Origin: an uncultured Elusimicrobia bacterium
GTDB taxonomy: Bacteria; Elusimicrobiota; Endomicrobiia; Endomicrobiales; Endomicrobiaceae
Assembly (NCBI GenBank): GCA_900321055.1
Contig: ONUQ01000094.1
Coordinates: 1-5,114, forward strand
Length of the DNA stretch: 5,114 nucleotides
Reading direction: 5' to 3'
The position numbers and the translations under genes were made by a program. The notes under the pieces were generated by a model. That model saw only the letters and a program-made list of their open reading frames with translations. It was not told the DNA's origin and did not search any database. This document shows positions 1 through 5,114 of this stretch, piece by piece. Numbering within the stretch: position 1 is the stretch's first letter; every line of letters starts with the position of its first letter.

Positions 1-888
1 GGTGTAAGTGCCAGAGGTTTCGCTATGGGACATGCCGGTGCAGCTCTACCCGGAAGTTTAGACGGAGTTTTTTATAATTCCGCAAGTCTTGGTTATAATA
101 ATAACGAACATATACAGATAGAAGCGACCTCTTTAATCATAAGAAATACGGATTTAGATAAAAATGATTTATCTTATACCAATCCTATAGATTTAGGATT
201 TACTTCTATTGTTATAAATCAAAAACAAGGTGCAATTTCTTGGAGAACTTTTTCGGCAAACAGTATAGAATTAAAGAATGGAACCAATTTCTATAAAAAA
301 GATGAAAATATAAAAGCAGTTACAATTTCTGCGGCATCCGTTAATAAAAAAGGAGTATCTTTCGGTTTAAATCTGTCTTATTTATATGGAACTTTAGCAG
401 AAAGTTCTATTAATAACGGAAAACCTTTTGCACAAACCTCATCGGGTAACGGATTTACTATGGATCTGGGTATTATGACACCTATTAAAGGAAATTTATA
501 TGCAGGTGTGAATTTTGAAAATATTTTTGGTATTATGTGGTGGGAGCACTATGATTTTGATCAATTACCTTTTGGAATGAGAACCGGTTTAGGATATATT
601 TTAGGATCTTTTAACTTAATTGCAGATTGGAACAAAAAATTCTATAGATTTGGAAATATGAAAAATGATAATTTATTTTCCGTTGGTATAGAACAATCTT
701 TGGGAAATATTTTAGTTTTAAGAGTTGGAGCACAAGGAAGTTCTACAAACGAAAAAGAAAAAATAAAATATACTTACGGTTTAGGTTTAAATATTTCCAT
801 AATTTCATTATCTGTAGCAGGTGAAAATTATAAGTTAAATAACGAATCAGTATCAAAATACAGTTTGTCGTTAAAATTATTAATTTAA
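1..888 (+). CDS. Outer-membrane beta-barrel protein, PorV/UPF0164-like (5' end outside window)
   Basis: The reading frame is open to the left edge, so the ATG at 25 is probably internal and the true start and signal peptide lie outside. The visible N-terminal part (GVSARGFAMGHAGAAL, then DGVFYNSASLG) matches the opening motif of PorV/PorQ, UPF0164 and OmpP1-like barrels, in which an alanine- and glycine-rich stretch is followed by a tyrosine and an N-[PS]-A-[GS]-L motif. The rest alternates short amphipathic strands with polar turns (for example GVSFGLNLSYLYG, LYAGVNFENIFG, RTGLGYILGSFNLIADW, YTYGLGLNISIISLSVAG). It ends in a strand-like tail, SLSLKLLI, with no charged C-terminus, as expected of a barrel inserted in the outer membrane. 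295 residues are visible, against roughly 300-400 for the family from memory. Its substrate or role is unknown. The stop lies 9 nt before the rel gene, so the two probably share a transcript. Barrel fold: fairly sure; exact family: inferred. Confidence 0.7.
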   Translation, partial: GVSARGFAMGHAGAALPGSLDGVFYNSASLGYNNNEHIQIEATSLIIRNTDLDKNDLSYTNPIDLGFTSIVINQKQGAISWRTFSANSIELKNGTNFYKKDENIKAVTISAASVNKKGVSFGLNLSYLYGTLAESSINNGKPFAQTSSGNGFTMDLGIMTPIKGNLYAGVNFENIFGIMWWEHYDFDQLPFGMRTGLGYILGSFNLIADWNKKFYRFGNMKNDNLFSVGIEQSLGNILVLRVGAQGSSTNEKEKIKYTYGLGLNISIISLSVAGENYKLNNESVSKYSLSLKLLI

Positions 889-897
889 TTAAAAAAA

Positions 898-2358
898 ATG
901 ATAGGAGAATTAAAAAATTTAATCAGACAATATTTACCGAATGCAAATTTTGAATTAATAGATAAAGCATATAATTATGCTTTAAGTGCTCATTATTGCC
1001 AAAGAAGAGCAAGCGGAGAACCTTATATTAATCATTGTATAAATACAGCAAAAATTCTTACTGAATTAAAGTTAGATGAAGCAACTATATGTGCAGCATT
1101 GTTACATGATATTCTTGAAGATACTCTTGTTATCAGAGAAGAATTAAAAGAAGAGTTCGGAGAGGAAATTACAACTCTTGTTGAAGGTGTAACAAAAATA
1201 AATTCATATAAATTCAATGATAATATTACGAAACAGGCAGAAAATTGGAGAAAGATGTTATTTGCCGTAGTTAAGGATACGAGGGTTATTATTATAAAAC
1301 TTGCAGACAGACTTCATAATATGAGGACAATAAAATATTTGCCTCCCGATAAACAGAAAAAAATATCAATGGAAACATTAACTTTATATACTCCTTTTGC
1401 ACACAGATTAGGAATATACAAATGGAAAAGTGAACTTGAAGATTTAATATTTGAAGTTTTGAAACCTGCAAAATACCATGAAATAAAAAGTAAGTGGCAA
1501 GCAAGATCCGAAAGTAATATAAAGAACCTTGAAATTGTAGAACAACAAATAAAAGAAAAAATTGAACCGTTAAATATTCCTTACAGAATATTAGCAAGAC
1601 CAAAAAATTTATATGGCATATATAAAAAAATGCAAAGGCAAGAAAAACCTTTTTCTGCAATTCAAGATTTATTTGGTATGAGAATTATTACGGATACAAA
1701 AGAACATTGTTATACAATATTAAGTGTAGTTCAGTCAGAATTTAGTATATTAGAAGGTTCTTTTACCGATTATATTGCCGTTCCTAAAGCAAATATGTAT
1801 CAATCACTTCATATAACAATAAACTCCAATCAGGATGTTATTGTTGAAATACAAATAAGAACAGAAGAAATGCATAAAAGAGCAGAATACGGTATAGCAG
1901 CACATTGGAGATACAAAGAAGCTTTTAATAAAAACGGTACATCTACACTAAAACAGACTGATATAAATATGGAACAACACTTAGAATTTATAAAACATAT
2001 TTTAGAATCACAAAAAGATATTACCGACTCTAATGAGTTTTTAACGGCGATAAAAACAGAATGCAATTTTGATCAAATATATGTTACAACACCAAAAGGT
2101 TTGGCAATAAAACTTCCCGAAGGTGCTACGGCACTGGATTTTGCTTATGCAGTTCATAGTGCTATAGGTGATAAATGTATGGGTGTAAAAGTTGACGGAA
2201 AGTTAGTTTCTTTAGATTATAAATTAAACACAGGTCAACAGTGTGAAGCAATTGTTAGGAACAATGTACATCCAAAAGAGCATTGGTTATCAATAGCAAT
2301 TACGGCTCAAGCGAGAAATAAAATAAGAAAATATTTAAGAGAACATAAAAAAAAGTAA
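898..2358 (+). CDS. rel: (p)ppGpp synthetase/hydrolase, Rel/SpoT family, short form ending after TGS
   Basis: Cytoplasmic enzyme of the stringent response that makes (p)ppGpp from ATP and GDP/GTP and hydrolyses it. HD hydrolase domain, about residues 27-180: R37, H46, H70-D71, E74-D75 and D137-x3-N141 (LADRLHN) are all present, so hydrolysis is expected. Synthetase domain, about 228-340: R234 and K236 (RPK), D257 (QDLFGMRI), Y301 (YQSLH), E317 and R321 (VEIQIRT) and H336 are present. However, the motif that reads RxKD in bifunctional Rel or ExDD in RelA is S288-F-T290-D291 here. TGS domain, about 391-453, keeps H420 (AYAVHSAIG), the residue family that contacts tRNA CCA ends. The protein ends at 486, just after the conserved W-x-n-A-R-x-KIR segment that opens the helical region. 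Family members are usually about 700-750 residues, so the helical, zinc-finger and ACT parts are absent. The ATG at 898 is the only possible start after an in-frame stop. No Shine-Dalgarno precedes it, only an A-rich 9-nt gap, so coupling to the upstream gene is likely. Confidence 0.93.
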   Translation: MIGELKNLIRQYLPNANFELIDKAYNYALSAHYCQRRASGEPYINHCINTAKILTELKLDEATICAALLHDILEDTLVIREELKEEFGEEITTLVEGVTKINSYKFNDNITKQAENWRKMLFAVVKDTRVIIIKLADRLHNMRTIKYLPPDKQKKISMETLTLYTPFAHRLGIYKWKSELEDLIFEVLKPAKYHEIKSKWQARSESNIKNLEIVEQQIKEKIEPLNIPYRILARPKNLYGIYKKMQRQEKPFSAIQDLFGMRIITDTKEHCYTILSVVQSEFSILEGSFTDYIAVPKANMYQSLHITINSNQDVIVEIQIRTEEMHKRAEYGIAAHWRYKEAFNKNGTSTLKQTDINMEQHLEFIKHILESQKDITDSNEFLTAIKTECNFDQIYVTTPKGLAIKLPEGATALDFAYAVHSAIGDKCMGVKVDGKLVSLDYKLNTGQQCEAIVRNNVHPKEHWLSIAITAQARNKIRKYLREHKKK

Positions 2359-2391
2359 TTAGTAATATAGAACTTTTATTTCTAAAACAAC

Positions 2392-2428
2392 AAAAAAACA
2401 ACTACCAAATATAAGTAGTTGTTTTTTT
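2392..2428. terminator. Bidirectional intrinsic terminator between convergent rel and rpmB
   Basis: A perfect 14-bp inverted repeat (arms 2392-2405 and 2415-2428) has a 9-nt loop. The core pairs CAACTAC with GTAGTTG. The outer part of each arm is seven A's on one side and seven T's on the other, so a transcript from either direction has an A-tract, a hairpin and then a U-tract. It lies 34 nt after the rel stop and 20 nt beyond the rpmB stop, which is the right place to end both convergent units. Confidence 0.88.
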
Positions 2429-2447
2429 ATTATGTGTACAATTCCGG

Positions 2448-2639
2448 TTATATAGCCTTTTGTATCTTTCCGGAACGAATGCAAGATGTACAAACATATT
2501 CTTTCGTTTTCTTTCCGTTAACTACTATTCTTAATTCTTGAAGGTTAGGTCTAAATAATCTTTTTGAAGCCTTATTAGAATGACTAACCGTATTTCCAGA
2601 AGAAGAACCTTTACCACATACATAACATTTATAAGACAT
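2448..2639 (-). CDS. rpmB: 50S ribosomal protein L28
   Basis: Small basic protein of the large ribosomal subunit, 63 residues, within the usual 60-80 range. The family signature is clear: a CxxCGK start (C5, C8), the G-N-x-V-SHSN block (residues 15-22), K-R-x-F-x-PNLQ (27-34), and V-C-x-x-C-x-R-S-G-K near the C-terminus (C50, C53). The two CxxC pairs make this the zinc-ribbon (C+) form of L28, which would need zinc, unlike cysteine-free paralogues in some bacteria. The ATG is preceded by GGAGG (complement of 2647-2651) at 7-nt spacing. It has its own promoter in the gap before the GGGtGRT gene and converges on rel, with which it shares a terminator. No other ribosomal gene is visible beside it. 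Confidence 0.96.
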   Translation of the reverse strand: MSYKCYVCGKGSSSGNTVSHSNKASKRLFRPNLQELRIVVNGKKTKEYVCTSCIRSGKIQKAI

Positions 2640-2668
2640 TTTAAATCCTCCAATCTAACAACACTGAC

Positions 2669-2697
2669 AATATATCAAATTATTATATATTTTTCAA
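2669..2697 (-). promoter_or_regulatory. Sigma-70-type promoter for rpmB
   Basis: Read on the minus strand, TTGAAA (2692-2697) is followed after exactly 17 nt by TATATT (2669-2674). These match the -35 and -10 consensus at four or five of six positions each. Transcription would start near 2662, giving a leader of about 20 nt that contains the GGAGG site of rpmB. The promoter sits wholly within the short gap after the GGGtGRT stop, so rpmB can be expressed independently of that gene. Confidence 0.7.
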
Positions 2698-2727
2698 TAT
2701 ACCGTAGAAGTTCAATACATACCGCTT

Positions 2728-3723
2728 TTACATTGCCTGTTCTACTGCAACAGCAACTGCAACAGATGCTCCAACCATCGGATTATTACCCATACCGATA
2801 AGTCCCATCATTTCAACATGTGCCGGAACCGATGATGACCCTGCAAACTGTGCATCACCATGCATTCTACCCATAGTATCTGTCATACCATAAGATGCAG
2901 GACCTGCAGCCATATTATCAGGATGTAAAGTTCTTCCTGTTCCGCCACCTGAAGCAACAGAGAAGTATTTTTTATTATTTTCTATTGCCCATTTTTTATA
3001 TGTTCCTGCAACAGGATGTTGAAATCTTGTCGGATTTGTAGAATTTCCCGTAATAGAAACATCTACTCCCTCATGTATCATTATTGCAACACCTTCACTA
3101 ACATCATCTGCTCCATAACATTTAACTTTTGCTTTATCTCCATCGGAAAACGGTGTTTCCGATACTATTTTTAACTTGCCTGTATAATAATCATATTCGG
3201 TTTCAACAGATGTAAATCCATTAATTCTTGAAATTATATAAGCAGCATCTTTTCCTAAACCGTTAAGTATAACTCTTAAAGGTTCTTTTCTTACTTTATT
3301 AGCTGTTCTTGCTATGCCGATTGCACCCTCTGCCGCTGCAAAAGATTCATGACCTGCTAAAAAACAGAAACATTTTGTTTCTTCTCTAAGTAACATTGCT
3401 GCCAAATTTCCATGACCAAGACCTACTGCTCTTTGGTCTGCAACAGATCCGGGAATACAGAATGCTTGGAGACCAACACCTATTAATTCCGCTACTTTAG
3501 ATGCTGTTTTAGCTCCTTCTTTTATAGCAATTGCTGCACCGAGTGTATATGCCCAAACTGCATTTTCAAATGCTATTTGTTGAACACCTTTAACTATGGC
3601 TTCAACATCTATACCTTTTGAAGAGCAAATTGCTTTTGCATCTTCTAAATCTTTTATGCCATATTTTTTCATACAATCATTTATCTTGTCTATTCTTCTT
3701 TCATACCCTTCAAATGTAACCAT
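2728..3723 (-). CDS. GGGtGRT-family protein of unknown function
   Basis: 331 residues with no signal peptide or clear transmembrane segment, so probably cytoplasmic. It carries the heptad G-G-G-T-G-R-T at residues 259-265 (2929-2949) that names the Pfam GGGtGRT family, followed by LHPDNMAAGPASYGMTDTMG, GDAQFAGSSSVPAHVEMM and a C-terminal GMGNNPMVGAS-(VA)n-VEQAM. Other dense blocks are GLGHGNLAAMLLREE (101-115), CFCFLAGHESFAAAEGAIG (118-136) and LNGLGKDAA (153-161). The number of invariant-looking Gly, His and Asn residues suggests a binding or catalytic site, but no activity is known to me. Five cysteines (C17, C33, C89, C118, C120) plus C202 are spread without an Fe-S pattern. The start is supported by GAGG (complement of 3731-3734) at 7-nt spacing. 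From memory, homologues often sit beside a NifU-like scaffold gene, as here (4098-4796), so a role linked to Fe-S clusters is plausible but inferred. Confidence 0.92.
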   Translation of the reverse strand: MVTFEGYERRIDKINDCMKKYGIKDLEDAKAICSSKGIDVEAIVKGVQQIAFENAVWAYTLGAAIAIKEGAKTASKVAELIGVGLQAFCIPGSVADQRAVGLGHGNLAAMLLREETKCFCFLAGHESFAAAEGAIGIARTANKVRKEPLRVILNGLGKDAAYIISRINGFTSVETEYDYYTGKLKIVSETPFSDGDKAKVKCYGADDVSEGVAIMIHEGVDVSITGNSTNPTRFQHPVAGTYKKWAIENNKKYFSVASGGGTGRTLHPDNMAAGPASYGMTDTMGRMHGDAQFAGSSSVPAHVEMMGLIGMGNNPMVGASVAVAVAVEQAM

Positions 3724-3872
3724 GTTTTTACCTCATCTTATTTTTTTTAAAATTGCCTTGAAATTTCAGTTTATAAGCCGACCGATAAAATTATCTGCTT
3801 ACAAATTTTAAATACTTGAACAAATTTAGTTAAAAAGTTTGATATATTTTTGGTTTTACAAAACAACTTAAT

Positions 3873-3902
3873 AATAAAAAGCACAGAATATTTTTATGCC
3901 AA
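3873..3902 (-). promoter_or_regulatory. Possible promoter for the GGGtGRT gene (weak)
   Basis: On the minus strand TTGGCA (3897-3902, five of six to TTGACA) is followed after 18 nt by TTTATT (3873-3878, four of six to TATAAT); a 17-nt spacing to TTTTAT is also possible. The leader would be about 140 nt. Two perfect TATAAT hexamers further upstream (4046-4051 and 4057-4062) lack a recognisable -35 at a sensible distance. This is the best of several poor choices, and readthrough from the scaffold gene could serve instead. Confidence 0.25.
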
Positions 3903-3960
3903 ACCATTCAACTTCAAGTACCGTTACAAAATTTCTATTCTTCAATAACTACAACAACCG

Positions 3961-4069
3961 AATTACAACAAAATTTTTTCCAATTTCACAAAATAACAAA
4001 AACTCTCAACTTCTCAATTCTTCAACTACAAACCAATAACCTTTAATTATACATACATTATAAATCATT
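3961..4069. other. 109-nt tract with no G on the + strand (no C on the - strand)
   Basis: Counting base by base, not one G occurs on the plus strand from 3961 to 4069, while about 24 C's do. Only three G's (3918, 3923, 3960) occur in 3899-4069. The tract includes loose repeats built on TTCAA and ACAA, for example ATTCTTCAA at 3937-3945 and again at 4017-4025, each followed by a CTACAA or ACTACAA. It is non-coding. A plus-strand transcript of it would be C-rich, G-poor and unstructured, like a Rho-loading site. A minus-strand transcript would contain no C. Confidence 0.8.
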
Positions 4070-4097
4070 GGCTATACCAATTTTTCAGTTTTCCAAA

Positions 4098-4796
4098 TTA
4101 TTCATGTCTTGGATTAATCTTTTTAACAGCTTCGTTGAATCTACCGTAAGTTCCGGTATTTTTCTCTAAAGCTTCTTTCGGATCCATACCTTTTCTTATT
4201 GCTTCCATCATTTTACCGATATGAACATATTTATATCCGATAACTTCAGAATTTTTATCTAAACCGATTTCAAGAACATAACCTTCTGCCATTTCCAAAT
4301 ATCTGACACCTTTTTCTTTTGTGCTATACATTGTTCCAACTTGAGATCTTAAACCTTTACCTAAATCTTCAAGTCCTGCACCTACGGGAAGTCCGTTTTC
4401 CGAAAATGCCGTTTGAGTTCTTCCGTAAACTATTTGTAAAAATAATTCTCTCATTGCCGTATTAATAGCATCGCAAACCAAATCCGAATTTAATGCTTCA
4501 AGCAATGTTTTACCCGATAAAACTTCTGCTGCCATTGCTGCGGAATGTGTCATTCCGGAACAACCTAATGTTTCAACAAGAGCTTCTTCTATTATTCCTT
4601 TTTTTACATTTAATGTAAGTTTGCAAGCACCTTGTTGAGGAGCACACCAACCTACTCCGTGTGTTAAACCACTGATGTCAGTAATTTCTTTTGCTTTTAC
4701 CCATTTTCCTTCTTCGGGAATCGGTGCCGGACCATGTTTTGCACCTTTTGAAACAGGACACATCTTTTTAACTTCTTCTGAACACATACAACTCAT
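4098..4796 (-). CDS. NifU/IscU-like iron-sulfur cluster assembly scaffold protein
   Basis: 232 residues, cytoplasmic. A core of about residues 42-122 resembles the IscU/NifU N-terminal scaffold fold. G-I-I-E-x-A-x8-GC (67-79) has exactly the spacing of IscU up to its second cluster cysteine. It is followed by a helix ending SGKTLLEAL (94-102), like the IscU GKSLDEA segment, then a third cysteine, C108 (DLVCDAINTAMREL). The first IscU cysteine is not matched directly: C51 and C58 (WCAPQQGACKL) flank its position. An extra C-terminal part (about 123-232: QTAFSENGLPVGAGLEDLGKG, VGTMYSTKEKG, GMDPKEALEKNTGTYGRF) is absent from ordinary IscU and typifies this longer subgroup. The N-terminus adds C3, C5 and C13. 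The start is fixed by GAGGTGG at 4801-4807. It is probably a partner of the downstream GGGtGRT protein. Homology: confident; Fe-S scaffold role: inferred from family. Confidence 0.88.
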   Translation of the reverse strand: MSCMCSEEVKKMCPVSKGAKHGPAPIPEEGKWVKAKEITDISGLTHGVGWCAPQQGACKLTLNVKKGIIEEALVETLGCSGMTHSAAMAAEVLSGKTLLEALNSDLVCDAINTAMRELFLQIVYGRTQTAFSENGLPVGAGLEDLGKGLRSQVGTMYSTKEKGVRYLEMAEGYVLEIGLDKNSEVIGYKYVHIGKMMEAIRKGMDPKEALEKNTGTYGRFNEAVKKINPRHE

Positions 4797-4800
4797 TTTG

Positions 4801-4807
4801 CCACCTC
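4801..4807 (-). promoter_or_regulatory. Shine-Dalgarno site that fixes the start of the scaffold gene
   Basis: Minus-strand GAGGTGG lies with its GAGG core 7 nt from the ATG at 4796, the same spacing as in rpmB and the GGGtGRT gene. This favours the first ATG over the internal methionines M4 and M12, so the CMC cluster (C3, C5) is really part of the protein. Confidence 0.8.
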
Positions 4808-4846
4808 TTTATTATGTATTACTTGTTTGTATATATAAACACACTT

Positions 4847-4875
4847 ATTTTACTAAAAACTAAAAGTCTTTGCAA
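4847..4875 (-). promoter_or_regulatory. Sigma-70-type promoter for the scaffold gene
   Basis: Minus-strand TTGCAA (4870-4875, four of six to TTGACA) and TAAAAT (4847-4852, five of six to TATAAT) are separated by exactly 17 nt. Transcription would begin near 4840, with a leader of about 43 nt carrying the GAGGTGG ribosome site. The operator-like repeats start 2 bp upstream of the -35 box. Confidence 0.6.
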
Positions 4876-4877
4876 TT

Positions 4878-4933
4878 ATCTGTACAGATTATGTATTAAA
4901 GTATAGATTATGTTTGCGAACTTTTACAGATTA
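4878..4933 (-). promoter_or_regulatory. Operator-like palindrome and three 9-bp repeats upstream of the scaffold promoter
   Basis: A perfect 12-bp palindrome, ATCTGTACAGAT (4878-4889), begins 2 bp upstream of the -35 box; a further A/T pair matches beyond one mismatch. Its right half belongs to a 9-mer TA[CT]AGATTA seen three times on the plus strand: 4883-4891, 4902-4910 and 4925-4933. Spacings are 19 and 23 nt, near two helical turns. Placement suggests an activator or repressor site for the scaffold gene. It does not match the IscR type 1 consensus that I know, and no regulator is encoded in the window. Confidence 0.45.
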
Positions 4934-4938
4934 GTACT

Positions 4939-4966
4939 ACTGCGAGACCGCTAGGGCGATGGCAGT
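4939..4966. other. GC-rich hairpin island in AT-rich intergenic DNA
   Basis: Arms ACTGC (4939-4943) and GCAGT (4962-4966) enclose a second short stem CGC/GCG (4949-4951 and 4956-4958) with a TAGG loop. An alternative pairing is AGAC (4945-4948) with GTCT (4965-4968). Positions 4937-4968 are about 62% G+C while the flanks are very AT-rich. There is no T-run on either side, so it is not an intrinsic terminator. It could be a structured RNA element, a protein-binding site or a remnant of inserted DNA; none can be shown. Confidence 0.45.
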
Positions 4967-5047
4967 CTATGGAATAATAAAAACACCTATGATAAAAGAC
5001 AAACCAGCTAATTATTCGTTTTTTAGTCTATTTATCACTATTTGTAG

Positions 5048-5114
5048 TTACTTTTTTTGTTCTTTTTCAAATTTTCTTTTTGCACTAACGAGCCATTCAC
5101 TCGTATTTTTTAAA
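5048..5114 (-). CDS. C-terminal tail of an unidentified protein (continues beyond right edge)
   Basis: On the minus strand one frame is open from the window edge to a TAA at 5048-5050 and encodes 21 complete codons ending in WLVSAKRKFEKEQKK. The Lys/Glu-rich, non-hydrophobic tail looks like an ordinary cytoplasmic protein end. The other two minus frames stop at once. The overlapping plus-strand frame (from 4959, open to the edge) is rich in Phe, Ser and Leu, as expected of the antisense of a lysine-rich gene. Too short to name a family. Confidence 0.45.
   Translation of the reverse strand, partial: LKNTSEWLVSAKRKFEKEQKK

Larger units (their letters stand above)
3724..4097. other. 374-nt non-coding gap between the GGGtGRT gene and the NifU-like gene
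   Basis: No credible gene was found on either strand; frames are broken and lack codon structure. From right to left, in the direction of transcription, it holds a weak 5-bp hairpin ATTGG/CCAAT (4067-4081) after the scaffold gene with no U-tract on the minus strand. Next comes the G-free tract, then a possible promoter, and finally an A/T-rich leader with the GAGG site at 3731-3734. A 12-nt element GTTTTACAAAAC (3853-3864, pairing GTTTT with AAAAC) is the only other symmetric site I noticed. The length suggests that the two genes, although likely partners, are not tightly coupled in translation. Confidence 0.75.

Noticed and set aside
1292..1660. 122-codon hydrophobic minus-strand frame inside rel
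   Set aside because: It lies wholly antisense to well-conserved HD and synthetase coding sequence. Its Phe/Leu/Ile richness is what the complement of Lys/Asn/Glu codons produces.
2580..2801. 73-codon plus-strand frame over the rpmB start and the end of the GGGtGRT gene
   Set aside because: It spans the antisense of two recognised genes and the rpmB promoter, and has no ribosome site or family resemblance.
3897..3915. Sigma-54-like TTGGCA element
   Set aside because: The GC dinucleotide required 10 nt after the GG is missing; the sequence at that position is TT.
4067..4085. Hairpin ATTGG/CCAAT with a following T-run on the plus strand, as a terminator
   Set aside because: The stem is only 5 bp. 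The U-tract lies on the plus strand, where no gene would end. On the minus strand, where the scaffold gene ends, there is no U-tract.
4675..4863. 62-codon plus-strand frame antisense to the scaffold N-terminus
   Set aside because: It overlaps conserved scaffold codons and the scaffold promoter, and has no sign of its own expression.
4880..4970. Possible 5S rRNA 3' end (TGCGAGA, then TAGGG, then GGCAGTC on the plus strand)
   Set aside because: The words recall the 5S 3' region, but they are separated by extra bases. No matching 5' strand to close helix I is found about 115 nt upstream, and the preceding sequence is simple AT-rich repeats.
4959..5114. Plus-strand frame starting MAVYGIIKTP and open to the right edge
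   Set aside because: The start is poorly placed, with only an AGGG about 2-3 nt before it. The later part is Phe/Ser/Leu-rich as the complement of the lysine-rich minus-strand tail.

Overview
The window is strongly AT-rich chromosomal DNA from a bacterium that has an outer membrane, because a beta-barrel outer-membrane protein enters from the left edge. It probably comes from a strict anaerobe, because it carries a GGGtGRT-family gene next to a NifU-like Fe-S scaffold gene, a pairing I associate with anaerobes. The three complete minus-strand genes each have a GAGG Shine-Dalgarno core exactly 7 nt from an ATG, which argues against Bacteroidota. The PorV/UPF0164-like barrel and the four-cysteine L28 would fit Elusimicrobiota (Endomicrobia-like) or Spirochaetota, but this is a guess without database searches.

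Layout, left half (+ strand): a 5'-truncated outer-membrane barrel gene (1-888) is followed after 9 nt by a (p)ppGpp synthetase/hydrolase of the Rel/SpoT family (898-2358). The two are probably co-transcribed. The Rel protein keeps its HD hydrolase, synthetase and TGS domains. It stops just after TGS, so it lacks the helical, zinc-finger and ACT regions, and its synthetase RxKD/ExDD position reads SxTD. A symmetric A/T-flanked hairpin (2392-2428) ends this unit and also serves the convergent rpmB gene.

Layout, right half (- strand): rpmB (ribosomal protein L28, 2448-2639) has its own promoter. Upstream of it lie a GGGtGRT-family protein of unknown function (2728-3723), a 374-nt gap that includes 109 nt without any G on the + strand, and a 232-aa NifU/IscU-like Fe-S scaffold gene (4098-4796). 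The scaffold gene has a good sigma-70-type promoter. A 12-bp palindrome and three 9-bp repeats lie directly upstream of that promoter and look like an operator. Beyond them are a GC-rich hairpin island (4939-4966) and what is probably the C-terminal tail of another minus-strand gene at the right edge (5048-5114).

The most promising candidate for an undescribed system is the GGGtGRT protein plus NifU-like scaffold module. The scaffold keeps IscU-like landmarks but has altered ligand positions and extra N-terminal cysteines, and its partner is a highly patterned glycine-rich protein with no assigned role. No mobile element, CRISPR array, tRNA or complete rRNA was found.
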